Position numbers and translations under genes: made by a program
Assembly (NCBI GenBank): GCA_030849805.1
Contig: JASANZ010001795.1
Span: 1 to 15,707, forward strand
DNA from: Sergeia podlipaevii
Taxonomy: Eukaryota; Euglenozoa; Kinetoplastea; Trypanosomatida; Trypanosomatidae
Length of the DNA: 15,707 nt
Reading direction: 5' to 3'
Notes under the pieces: generated by a model
Seen by the model: the letters and a program-made list of their open reading frames with translations, nothing else
Told to the model about the DNA's origin: nothing
Databases searched by the model: none
Part shown: positions 8,431-15,707 of the stretch, piece by piece
Layout of the letters: the number at the start of each line of letters is the position of its first letter
Numbering within the stretch: the stretch's first letter is position 1

Positions 8431-8472
8431 CTAAGTAAAAATATACAAAAGAAAAGAAAAGAAAAGAAAAGG
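8431..8472 (-). promoter_or_regulatory. Predicted trans-splice acceptor of CFAP100
   Basis: Five TTTTC-like units on the minus strand (8447-8472) are followed by the first AG at 8431-8432. The leader of about 131 nt has no ATG before 8299, which confirms that start. Confidence 0.7.
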
Positions 8473-8536
8473 TAAATCGTTCCTTCCCAAACGACGACAA
8501 GGGTCCTTAAGCCGGGTGCGAGAAGCAGAAGAGTAA

Positions 8537-8556
8537 TATATATATATATATATATA
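8537..8556. repeat. (TA)n microsatellite
   Basis: Alternating AT run in the spacer upstream of the CFAP100 acceptor. Confidence 0.9.
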
Positions 8557-9100
8557 GATATGTAAATCTTCTATGCACTTACAAAGTTTTCTATATGTTC
8601 GAACGGGTAAATACATAATAATGATATTTTAAAAAAAAGAGAGGGAAAAAATGAGAAATAATACCACAAGTTGAGCATAGCGAAAAATGCGATAACCAAT
8701 ACAAAGGGATTATAGAGCAATATAGTGTATGGCTGGGTGCGTGAGTGGCACGAGAGTGGAAAGCGAGAGGAAAGTCTGCCCGATCTAGGAAATCAAGTTG
8801 ATGAAGGTTGTTCATACGAAGAAAGAAAGGGAACATAGTGGCAACAAAAAAAACAGGAGCGCTGAAATTGTGGAAAAAAATAACTAAAAAAATCGAAATA
8901 GTTCAAGACAAAAGCTTCCTCTCTTTCAGTTGCATTGCTTCAAGAGAAGCATAACTGCAGCTAAGCACGCTCAGAAAAAGAGGGGGGACTATTCTCTTTA
9001 CTATTTTTTGATTCTTGCGTCAATAAGAAACAAAGAAAAAAAATTCTCTTCGTTCCGTCGTAATAATAAAATGAGAGATACGGAGGAAAAAGGAACATTG

Positions 9101-9131
9101 ACACACACACACAAATATATATATATATATC
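9101..9131. repeat. Compound (CA)n(TA)n microsatellite after endosulfine-like stop
   Basis: CA units run into AT units within about 10 nt of the stop codon of the endosulfine-like gene, in its 3' UTR. Confidence 0.92.
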
Positions 9132-9139
9132 TACTCTCC

Positions 9140-9385
9140 CTACTCGGAGGGAGGGGGAGGAGGTCGTTGTGCCGGGCGGCTGCCGAGTTGAGGATCGCCC
9201 CTAGATATTGGTGCCCCCGCCGGGCGTTGTTGCTGGTGATGCTGCTGCTTTCGAACCTCGTAATCAGCAGAGTCGAAGAACTGCTGTGCAGAGGGCTGCT
9301 GCAGGCCGCGAAGACGAGGATCCCGCTTCTTGGGCATGTTCACGCCAGCCGGCGCGCCACCTGGGTGCTGCGGTACATCAGCCAT
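9140..9385 (-). CDS. Endosulfine/ARPP19-like small protein
   Basis: An 81-residue protein containing QQFFDSADYEVRKQ (34-47). This matches the signature of the endosulfine/ARPP19/Igo family, whose FDSGDY motif is phosphorylated on Ser by Greatwall/Rim15 kinases, after which the protein binds and inhibits PP2A-B55. Here the motif is FDSADY (37-42), Gly replaced by Ala, with candidate phosphoserine S39. The preceding KKRDPRLRGLQQPSAQQ is basic, as in the family. The rest is low complexity: a Pro/Gly head and a His/Gln then Pro-rich tail ending in PPPPPSE. It has no membrane segment and is probably cytosolic. Family endosulfines are about 110-170 residues, so this is short. The ATG at 9385 is the first in the leader predicted from the AG at 9440-9441. 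An internal Met at 17 could be a second start. Phosphorylation and phosphatase inhibition are inferred from the motif only. Confidence 0.75.
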   Translation of the reverse strand: MADVPQHPGGAPAGVNMPKKRDPRLRGLQQPSAQQFFDSADYEVRKQQHHQQQRPAGAPISRGDPQLGSRPAQRPPPPPSE

Positions 9386-9894
9386 TGTAGTTCAAAGGTG
9401 AAAAAGGTGTGTGCTTATGTGTGGAAAGTGAAACAAAATCTTTAAAAAAGTAAAAGAAAAAAACGGTCAGTGCTTGATTTCCTTGTGTCAAGTACTACTT
9501 GCAAGTATATGTGGATCTACAGGCTTTGCAAAACACCAAAGAAAAAGTGCTGCTGGCTCTTCATCAAAGCAGAGATGAAAGGAGGGAGAAGCAAAATCAG
9601 CACGTGCATTCTTACGAGCCGTAAAAAAGTTTCTCCTATTGAAGTCACTATGCATCACATCAAAAAAAAAAACCAACAATAGTGGTAGTAGTAGTAGCAA
9701 CGATGAACGTTTTCTTTACTATTATTGTTTTTCTTTTCTTGATCTTATGCAAGCGCATGTTGAAAGTAACAAATGCAAAAATGTAATAATGCGGCAGTAT
9801 TCACATGAAGGGAAGAAATGGAGCACAGGTGGAACAATAATCACAACAAAATGAAAAAAAAAGGCAAAATACAGACATGCTCGTCCTAAGTTTA
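9386..9894. other. Intergenic region between canopy-like and endosulfine-like genes
   Basis: The endosulfine-like leader and acceptor lie at 9386-9463; the rest is presumably the 3' UTR of the canopy-like gene, with A-runs and a short GTA-triplet run near 9681-9697. A 55-codon minus frame from the ATG at 9655 to 9488 has no recognisable feature. Confidence 0.6.
9440..9463 (-). promoter_or_regulatory. Predicted trans-splice acceptor of endosulfine-like gene
   Basis: On the minus strand a T-rich tract (9445-9463) is followed by the first AG at 9440-9441. The leader is about 54 nt and contains no ATG before 9385. Confidence 0.65.
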
Positions 9895-10833
9895 TCATAG
9901 ATCGCCTCCATCATCATCATCTTCAACTGCTGGGGTAGCAGTGCGCACTGCAGACTTACGCTCCTTACTCACTTGCTTGCGCGCAGTCCAGTGTGTCCAA
10001 CGCGCTTGATCCAAAGCAGCAGAGCGCAGAATTTCGCTGCTGGGCTGACACACCGGAAACACCGGTTCCTCCAGACCCTTCCACTGCCCTATTCCTTGGG
10101 CTCCCTTGTTCCTTCCACCACCGCTGTAATCCAGTCCGCACAGGTTCTCCTCCACCTCACTTAGCCAATCCGCATTGCGCACAATCTCCTCCACGTCCTC
10201 GTCGTGTTCACCTAAAAGAAAAGAGCAAAGCGATTGTGGTGCGTGCAGAGCAAACCCCTCACGCTCTGCCTTAGTGTAATGCCGAGCCACCGGCGCCATC
10301 AGTCCATCATCATCACCAGAGGAGGCGGCGGGGGCAGCAGCAGCAGCAGCGAAGTTGCCGTCCTTCTTCCCTTCAGGCATGTACTCAATGCCTTCTAGGA
10401 AGGCCGAACGTCTACCACTCTTGGCTTCTCCACGCGTGCGAAAATGAAAACCGCGAACTTTTGTTTGTGGGTTGAGTCGCATCGGGAAGTCAGTGTATCG
10501 GGTTTCATCACAGGCGTTCTCCATCACCTCCACCGTGCGCAGCTCGCTATTCCTATACTCCATTCGCTTGAGCTGATTTGTGCTATCAAGACGATGCGAA
10601 ACAAGGAAGCTCGCGCCGGACTCCTTGAGAGAAACGTTCATGCGCGCGCCGAGAACATACGCTACTATCAAACAAGAGGAGCAGTCCAGGTGAGTGTGGT
10701 CAGGCCCGTGTTGAGACATCGCTGGCAACTCGCTTGGTGATACACTTGCATAGACACTGACAGGCAGTAACATCATGACCACTAGTGCTGCCAACACAGC
10801 GAGGTAGATCGTACGAGGACCAGACAACATCAT
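9895..10833 (-). CDS. Canopy-like (DUF3456, saposin-fold) secretory/ER protein
   Basis: Canopy proteins are ER-resident saposin-like proteins that assist folding of membrane receptors. The 312-residue product starts with a signal peptide: MMLSGPR followed by a hydrophobic core (9-29, cleavage likely near YAS/V). It then has a CSSC pair (51-54) and SELRTVEVMENACDETRY (96-113), the Glu-rich helix with its single Cys that marks the family. After a low-complexity Ala/Asp loop (161-178) comes LCSFLLGEHDEDVEEIV (202-218) with a further Cys in ENLCG (230-233). Six cysteines outside the leader (51, 54, 108, 203, 232, 262) fit a disulfide-bonded fold. There is one N-glycosylation sequon at N66. The tail is acidic and ends GGDL, loosely like the MDDL retention signal of trypanosome BiP. 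The start is the first in-frame ATG, and a second ATG follows directly. The family call is from motif pattern. Confidence 0.7.
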   Translation of the reverse strand: MMLSGPRTIYLAVLAALVVMMLLPVSVYASVSPSELPAMSQHGPDHTHLDCSSCLIVAYVLGARMNVSLKESGASFLVSHRLDSTNQLKRMEYRNSELRTVEVMENACDETRYTDFPMRLNPQTKVRGFHFRTRGEAKSGRRSAFLEGIEYMPEGKKDGNFAAAAAAPAASSGDDDGLMAPVARHYTKAEREGFALHAPQSLCSFLLGEHDEDVEEIVRNADWLSEVEENLCGLDYSGGGRNKGAQGIGQWKGLEEPVFPVCQPSSEILRSAALDQARWTHWTARKQVSKERKSAVRTATPAVEDDDDGGDL

Positions 10834-10843
10834 GAGCGTACGC

Positions 10844-10870
10844 AGACACACATATACACATACACACACA
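10844..10870. repeat. Imperfect (CA)n/(TA) run in canopy-like leader
   Basis: CA units interrupted by TA; (GT)n with ATG interruptions in the mRNA, beginning about 10 nt upstream of the start codon. The interruptions create both upstream ATGs of this leader. Confidence 0.88.
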
Positions 10871-10917
10871 AAAAAAAAATACACTACCAAATGCTTCACC
10901 GTGCGTTCGCAATCTCC

Positions 10918-10960
10918 CTGTATACCAGATGAATGATAAAAATAAAGAAAAAATAGAGAA
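10918..10960 (-). promoter_or_regulatory. Predicted trans-splice acceptor of canopy-like gene
   Basis: A T-rich tract on the minus strand (10938-10960) is followed by the first AG at 10918-10919, giving a leader of about 84 nt. Confidence 0.5.
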
Positions 10961-11565
10961 TGACTGCTATATAGAAGAAAGTTACTTCTGCCCTGAAAGC
11001 GGTTCTAGAGAAGATAGATCAGGAAAAAAATGAGTTGAGCATATATGAAAAAAAAGTCTTTTTTTTTTAAAGTAAAAAGGACAATTTCAAAGAAAGTTAC
11101 GCTTCAACCAAAATATACATGTGGGATGGCAGCTATAAGAATGAATTTCGTTGGCTCGCATAACGACACCACGCCTCAAACTTTTTTCTTCTTGTTATAT
11201 ATTCGTAATAAACATAAAAGAAAAAACATAACAAAAGGCTTTACTTTCCATCGACTCCCGCCATCACAACGACGTGACAAAAAAAAAAAAATCGCCACGA
11301 CAGCCCCATACGCCTCTATACATTTGTCGTTTTTCCACAGGTAAGCAAGCACAAACACCTTCACTCAAAACGCCCGCACTTGTCTAGCCAATTCTCTCTT
11401 TGAAAATACTCCCTTTTCAAGGATGCAAGTCAACACATCCTGTTTCTATTTTCATCTCTGTTGCTATCGTTGTTCCACCCTACCCCCCAAAAGCAAAAAA
11501 AAACACAGAAAAAAAACACCAGCGCACCTATGTTTGGTCCTTCTATAAAATAGACATACCTACTG

Positions 11566-12489
11566 TTACTTGGAGTCAACTGCCGACTTCGTGGTAGACC
11601 TGGTTGTGTCAAGCAGAGGGCGGTCGCCAGGCTTCGTGTTACCTCCGGGGCGAACTGTGTTGATCATGTCATTACCTTGCCCGCTGTGGACGAACATCCA
11701 GAAGTTCTCATCTGTGTAGGGGCCCGCCTTGCGCTTAGAGGCATACATCGTGATGCGGCCGCATCCAACCTCGTACTGTGGCCCAAAGTCATTAAAGTAC
11801 GTTTCCTTGAGAGAAGCCAAGGGTGCATTGGTCATGTTGTGCCGAATAAGCAGCAGATCATCTGCCTTCACAGGATGATCGCGCATGTCTTCCTGGTACT
11901 CGGCCACCGCGTAGTCGAGGCACCACATCGCAGCAGCGCTGCCACCATCTGGTGAGAAGTACACATTCTGGAGCTTACCCGTCACCTTGGATGCGCTGCT
12001 AGGAGATTTGAACTCGGACATAAGTGAGAGGGAGTCAGTGCAAAGCTCGGGTACTGACATGATGTACACAGGCTGGCCATAATGAACAATATCCTCCTCA
12101 TCTGGGGGAATAGGGAAGCTATCCGTTGGGGGCACCGGAGCCGGTACAAGCACGACACAGTTGCGCAGCGTAGGTTCCTCCGCAGGAGCGGTGGAGCACG
12201 CCACCTGCCACCCCGTCGTCAACCGCTGTCTGTCGTCGAGGTCCACGCTTATGAAGCCCACCGTACTGGCGCTCTGAAGCATGATGGGAGTGTAGAAATG
12301 CAAAAAGCCGTCGTCAGGAATTGGCGCGATAGTGTACGAAGTGTTGTGGTGGTCAATCTTCGCTCTGATGTTTGCGACCTCCGCGGAGGCATCGACAAGC
12401 GCACCCTTGCTACTCTGCATCAGGCGTCGGCGATCGTTCTCATACGCCTCCTCCTCAAACCAGTTTCCAACAAGAGCTCTGCGCGGCAT
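11566..12489 (-). CDS. CFAP161: CFAP161-like axonemal microtubule inner protein
   Basis: CFAP161 lies inside the A-tubule of ciliary doublet microtubules. The 307-residue product (human protein about 300) has the family's opening LVGNWFEEEAYENDRRRL (6-23; GNW followed by acidic residues), then DDGFLHFYTPIML (59-71), the SVDLDDR strand region, DEEDIVHYGQPVYIM (130-144), CLDYAVAEYQEDMRDHPVKA (190-209) with DDLLLIRHNMTNAPLAS after it, and ETYFNDFGPQYEVGC (229-243). The last 40 residues are polar and Ser/Thr-rich, probably a flexible tail. No signal peptide or membrane segment. The ATG at 12489 is the first in the leader predicted from the AG at 12560-12561. Identification is by remembered family pattern, without a database search. 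It is the second axonemal gene in the window, with CFAP100. Confidence 0.83.
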   Translation of the reverse strand: MPRRALVGNWFEEEAYENDRRRLMQSSKGALVDASAEVANIRAKIDHHNTSYTIAPIPDDGFLHFYTPIMLQSASTVGFISVDLDDRQRLTTGWQVACSTAPAEEPTLRNCVVLVPAPVPPTDSFPIPPDEEDIVHYGQPVYIMSVPELCTDSLSLMSEFKSPSSASKVTGKLQNVYFSPDGGSAAAMWCLDYAVAEYQEDMRDHPVKADDLLLIRHNMTNAPLASLKETYFNDFGPQYEVGCGRITMYASKRKAGPYTDENFWMFVHSGQGNDMINTVRPGGNTKPGDRPLLDTTRSTTKSAVDSK

Positions 12490-12559
12490 CTGTCTGAAAA
12501 GACTGTTTTCTTCTCTCCTCTCTTCGTTTTTACTTATTTGTTTTTCTTTTTTTGTTCTT

Positions 12560-12598
12560 CTATTTGAACAATGTAGGGAAAAAAAAAAGAAAATAGGT
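12560..12598 (-). promoter_or_regulatory. Predicted trans-splice acceptor of CFAP161
   Basis: A T/C tract on the minus strand (12576-12594) is followed by the first AG at 12560-12561; the leader is about 70 nt without an ATG. Confidence 0.62.
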
Positions 12599-12658
12599 GG
12601 TGTACCGTAAAGGAAAATGATAATAATCTAAAGTTTCGCTGACAACTAAATGCGAAAC

Positions 12659-12835
12659 TCAAAAGTGTGAAGTTGGCACCTTATGAAGAAAAAAAAGAGC
12701 AGCTCCAAAGAAAGGTGGAATAGTGTAAAAAGCAAGAATGCTCACTTCTTTTGGCAAATCGTTGACTGCCTTCTCTGTAGCCATCCAAGAATATCTAAGA
12801 AAGCAGAAGGGAATTGAGGCAAATACGTTGCACAT
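12659..12835 (-). CDS. Possible small membrane protein (58 residues)
   Basis: A short frame on the same strand as all neighbouring genes. It encodes 58 residues, with Phe-rich hydrophobic residues near the start, a polar middle (MATEKAVNDLPKEV, 18-31), a convincing membrane segment (SILAFYTIPPFFGAALFFL, 32-50) and a short basic/polar tail. The shape resembles small single-pass subunits of mitochondrial or ER membrane complexes, but I recognise no family. For: strand, coherent topology, local composition less AT-rich than the spacer. Against: the upstream tract and AG (12913-12914) would place a 16-codon upstream ORF (12850-12900) in the leader, and the plus strand has an equally open frame over the same bases. 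A chance ORF is quite possible. Confidence 0.35.
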   Translation of the reverse strand: MCNVFASIPFCFLRYSWMATEKAVNDLPKEVSILAFYTIPPFFGAALFFLHKVPTSHF

Positions 12836-12995
12836 GAACAAGAGCACTCTTAGAGCATTGAAAGGACTTGGAAAAAGTACAAGACCAATAATGTCTGCAT
12901 GTGCACAGAAACCTTTAAAAAAAAATGTGATTTTTTTTTTCTGCTTCAAATTGCACAATACGCCACAAAAATATTCTCTTCGCTTCCTTCACTTT

Positions 12996-13022
12996 CTTTC
13001 TCTTTCTCTCTCTCTCTCTCTC
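12996..13022. repeat. (CT)n microsatellite
   Basis: CT units on the plus strand with TTC interruptions at the left end; a GA purine run on the transcribed strand. Confidence 0.9.
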
Positions 13023-13029
13023 TGTAAAT

Positions 13030-13046
13030 ACACGCACACACACACA
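13030..13046. repeat. (CA)n microsatellite
   Basis: CA units with one G interruption, close to the preceding (CT)n run. Confidence 0.88.
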
Positions 13047-13440
13047 TGGTTCAATACCTTCTCCGCCTTGTCTCCTTTCTATCAGCTTCAGTCCCAGTGA
13101 GGCTTGGCTGATGCGTGTGTGACACCTAATAATAATAATAAAAATGAATACGAGGACAATAGAGACAACAGCAACAGTAACAAAAAGTAGTAAAGAGAGC
13201 ATCCTTCAGCCCATATATACCCTCCAGTACAGATATAGGAGAAATCGAAATGAGAGAAAGAGAGGAGGGGGAAAAAAAAGAGAACCGAACAGAAAACAAT
13301 CATTCTCGTCACCAACTTACCGAATACAACTGCCTAACACACCTAAAAAGAAACAAAAGAGAAAATACCTTCATGCCAAACAACAACAACGATCACAAGA
13401 GTGACCTCCATACACATATATATTTGAAAAAAAAAAACTT

Positions 13441-14106
13441 CTACACCATGCGCTTCGTAGTGAATAGCTTACGAATGTAAAAGATATTGCCAAAGCACAT
13501 GACAACAATCGCGACCACTTCGAGGACGGAGAAGAGAAGCACACGAGTGTTAGCAACTTCAGTGGTGGCACGGTGTTCACGCTCACGCACGCGGAGGTAC
13601 TCCTGAATCTCAATAATCTCCGACATGCCCTGCTGAATACGCATAATAGACTTGTGCAGTGGGTCAGAGTTGCTTTTGTCATCGTCAGTGGCGGGACCCC
13701 GCAGTGCCCCTTCCTGCTTCCCTGCACCATCAGCGACGAGCACAGAAAAGGCAACCACCTTAGGAGTGAGCGTGCTCATCGAATTACTGAAGCAGAAGCG
13801 ATGGCTGCCTGCCTGACGAGACTTGAAGAGAACACGATTTTCCGTGTCCTTGGGGGAGGACCAGATGACGCTCTTATCAGGCCCTGTCACCTCGGCTTCA
13901 ATATCTAAGGCACCGCCCGAGACCACCATATAGTGCAGAAACACCTTCACCCCGACACCAACAATGTCCTCGTAGAAGCACTCGTCCTTTGAGGGTTGGA
14001 TCTGAACCACAATACCGTTATCATCGGAGGTGGACGCAGGAGGGGCAAGCAGCACACTCACCACCAGCACAAGTGCAACGATCGTGTGAAGAAGCCGCTT
14101 CATCAT
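13441..14106 (-). CDS. p24/TMED (emp24/gp25L) cargo receptor, TMED2-like
   Basis: p24 proteins cycle between ER and Golgi in COPII and COPI vesicles and select cargo, including GPI-anchored proteins, which are abundant in kinetoplastids. The 221-residue product has the complete family layout: signal peptide (1-26), a GOLD domain with the paired cysteines C43 and C105 (DECFYEDI and GSHRFCFSN), a coiled-coil segment (148-180), the membrane-proximal block with REREHRATTEVANTRVLLFS (174-193), a transmembrane helix (about 189-210) and a short cytosolic tail FYIRKLFTTKRMV. The tail resembles the beta-class (TMED2) tail, with an aromatic near the membrane and a KRxx C-terminal pair in the COPI-binding position. 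Length is normal for the family. The ATG at 14106 has no other ATG in the leader predicted from the AG at 14255-14256; a second Met follows directly. Confidence 0.95.
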   Translation of the reverse strand: MMKRLLHTIVALVLVVSVLLAPPASTSDDNGIVVQIQPSKDECFYEDIVGVGVKVFLHYMVVSGGALDIEAEVTGPDKSVIWSSPKDTENRVLFKSRQAGSHRFCFSNSMSTLTPKVVAFSVLVADGAGKQEGALRGPATDDDKSNSDPLHKSIMRIQQGMSEIIEIQEYLRVREREHRATTEVANTRVLLFSVLEVVAIVVMCFGNIFYIRKLFTTKRMV

Positions 14107-15122
14107 TGTCGCAGTTTTATATATATTGTCCCTTGATACAACTCTTGCGTATATACACTTTAACTAAATCTAGACCTAAAGCAGAATGTGTTGCGAGCCC
14201 AACAACAATACAACAAAGGCGCAATTTCTCTGTAATGAAGCGAATAAACAACCTCTCAGTCAAGAAACAATAATAGTAATAATAATATTAAAAACGGGGG
14301 GATTAAAGATTCGTACATATTGTAATGTCAAAAAACAAAAAAAGGGAGAAAAAAAGACGCCAAAGAAAAAAAAATCAGAGTAATTTCATGAACTTGATGT
14401 TGTCAGTTTCGCTGCTGGCTACTAACTGCTTTTTTTTCTTTGTAATTCTCGTCTTCATATTGAAACACACACCACTAAAACAAAAGATGCTTTGCTCCTC
14501 CTTGTGAACAGGCACACATTCAAATTAGGTGTATGAAGGAGAAAAAAAGACACAAAACATGTAAATAAATAAATAAATATATTTACAAATGTAAGCAAAA
14601 TCTGCAATACGTGTTGCTATATGTACGTTTCGACGGTGAAGGAAAAAAAAAAGTCGCACTTCAAGAAAAAATAATAATGCCGCGTGCTGCACAACACGCT
14701 TTGGCAATAGACGGTGTATAACAGTGAGCACTGAAGTTACCATAGATAACCAGATATCAAAAAAAAGAGAAATAAAAAGGTTGAAACTGCAATAAAAAAA
14801 ATAAAAAAATGAGTTCGCTGTCGTGAGCATCATATCAATACAACAATACCAATAGAAATGCAAATATATTTTAAAAAAGCAATGAATCTGTATAGGCAAC
14901 AATACTTGCCAGAGACATCAACAACAAGCCACCAAAATGCAATTCGTCACATCACCTTGATTTTTTTCATTCTTTCGATCTCCTTTCATGACAAATGTCT
15001 TTGTGAAATTGATTTACCAGCTCGGCATTCCTGTCATTTCTTTATTTCCTCCATTTTCTCTCATATATATATACCCCCTTCCCACCCTCTCTCTCACACA
15101 CAAAACCAACTATCGCCTATAA
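14107..15122. other. Intergenic region between Rab2 and p24-like gene
   Basis: AT-rich with many homopolymers, an AAT-triplet run near 14271-14288 and TAAA repeats near 14560-14580. On the minus strand a T/C tract (14330-14375) is followed by no AG until 14255-14256, the likely acceptor of the p24 gene. The rest is probably the Rab2 3' UTR. A minus frame at 14525-14902 is Phe/Tyr-rich, dominated by translated poly-T, and is not credible. Confidence 0.6.
14255..14375 (-). promoter_or_regulatory. Predicted trans-splice acceptor of p24-like gene
   Basis: Pyrimidine tract 14330-14375 on the minus strand, then about 75 nt without any AG before 14255-14256. The tract-to-AG distance is longer than for the neighbours, so the site is less certain. 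Confidence 0.45.

Positions 15123-15707
<585 letters not shown>

Larger units (their letters stand above)
8300..9139. other. Intergenic region between endosulfine-like gene and CFAP100
   Basis: AT-rich. It holds the CFAP100 leader with a (CA)n run at 8306-8323, the acceptor at 8431-8472, a (TA)n run at 8537-8556 and the probable 3' UTR of the endosulfine-like gene. An ATG-initiated minus frame of 81 codons (8591-8836) is aromatic- and Leu-rich but has no recognisable domain; I treat it as chance. Confidence 0.6.
10834..11565. other. Intergenic region between CFAP161 and canopy-like gene
   Basis: No gene seen. It holds the canopy-like leader with a (CA)n-type run and two upstream ATGs, a candidate acceptor (10918-10960), several A- and T-homopolymers and presumably the CFAP161 3' UTR. 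Short frames on both strands are Lys/Phe-rich translations of homopolymers. Confidence 0.6.
12490..13440. other. Intergenic region between p24-like gene and CFAP161
   Basis: It contains the CFAP161 leader and acceptor (12560-12598), a stretch at about 12640-12910 with base composition between coding and spacer that holds overlapping open frames on both strands, a (CT)n run (12996-13022), a (CA)n run (13030-13046), an AAT-triplet run (13127-13140) and A-rich stretches. Apart from the candidate at 12659-12835 no gene is supported. Confidence 0.6.

Noticed and set aside
8300..8500. N-terminal extension of CFAP100 with hydrophobic residues that could look like membrane segments
   Set aside because: The extension has no ATG, translates the CA repeat and the pyrimidine tract, and lies partly upstream of the predicted splice acceptor.
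8591..8836. 81-codon minus frame starting with ATG at 8836
   Set aside because: No recognisable domain, rich in aromatic and Leu residues as expected from T-rich transcribed spacer; lies in the likely 3' UTR of the endosulfine-like gene. Conservation data could revive it.
9488..9655. 55-codon minus frame between the canopy-like and endosulfine-like genes
   Set aside because: No motif, signal or membrane segment; no clear acceptor of its own.
10834..10899. Upstream extension of the canopy-like protein from a GTG
   Set aside because: GTG is not a usual nuclear start and the extension translates a (GT)n repeat; the signal peptide is complete from the ATG at 10833.
12738..13100. 120-codon plus-strand frame
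   Set aside because: Its second half translates A/T runs and (CT)n and (CA)n repeats; strand is opposite to all genes. Its first 60 codons overlap the minus-strand candidate, so strand choice there remains open.
13046..13120. GGTTCAATACC, resembling a tRNA B-box
   Set aside because: No A-box, acceptor stem or anticodon arm can be folded around it; chance similarity.
14525..14902. 125-codon minus frame in the Rab2-p24 spacer
   Set aside because: Phe/Tyr/Ile-rich translation of homopolymers; probable Rab2 3' UTR.

Overview
The window looks like nuclear DNA of a trypanosomatid-type kinetoplastid. Every convincing gene lies on the minus strand with no introns. Genes are separated by AT-rich, microsatellite-filled spacers. 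Ahead of most start codons the coding strand has a pyrimidine tract followed by a first AG, the arrangement expected for spliced-leader trans-splicing in a polycistronic unit. Several proteins are flagellar. The AT-rich spacers with (CA)n and (TA)n runs do not resemble Leishmania spacers as I know them, so another genus is more likely, but the species cannot be fixed from sequence alone.

In transcription order (right to left): a Rab2-type GTPase cut by the right edge (15123-15707); a p24/TMED cargo receptor (13441-14106); a possible small membrane protein (12659-12835, uncertain); CFAP161, a doublet-microtubule inner protein (11566-12489); a canopy-like secretory/ER protein (9895-10833); an endosulfine/ARPP19-like small protein with an FDSADY motif (9140-9385); CFAP100/MIA1, an inner-arm-dynein regulator (6098-8299); a basic orphan protein (4604-5044); TSR3, the 18S rRNA acp-transferase (3263-4105); and a long Ser/Pro- and RG-rich protein running off the left edge (1-2152, at least 717 codons).

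The genes are not an operon of one pathway, as is usual in these genomes. Three themes recur: flagellum (CFAP100, CFAP161), early secretory pathway (Rab2, p24, canopy-like) and ribosome/RNA (TSR3, the RG-rich protein, perhaps the basic orphan). Regulation is probably post-transcriptional, through UTRs, so the microsatellites beside start codons and the upstream ATGs of the canopy-like gene deserve attention. The most interesting items are the endosulfine-like protein, the long edge ORF, the canopy-like protein with its unusual C-terminus, and the candidate small membrane protein. I found no tRNA, rRNA, CRISPR array or mobile element.
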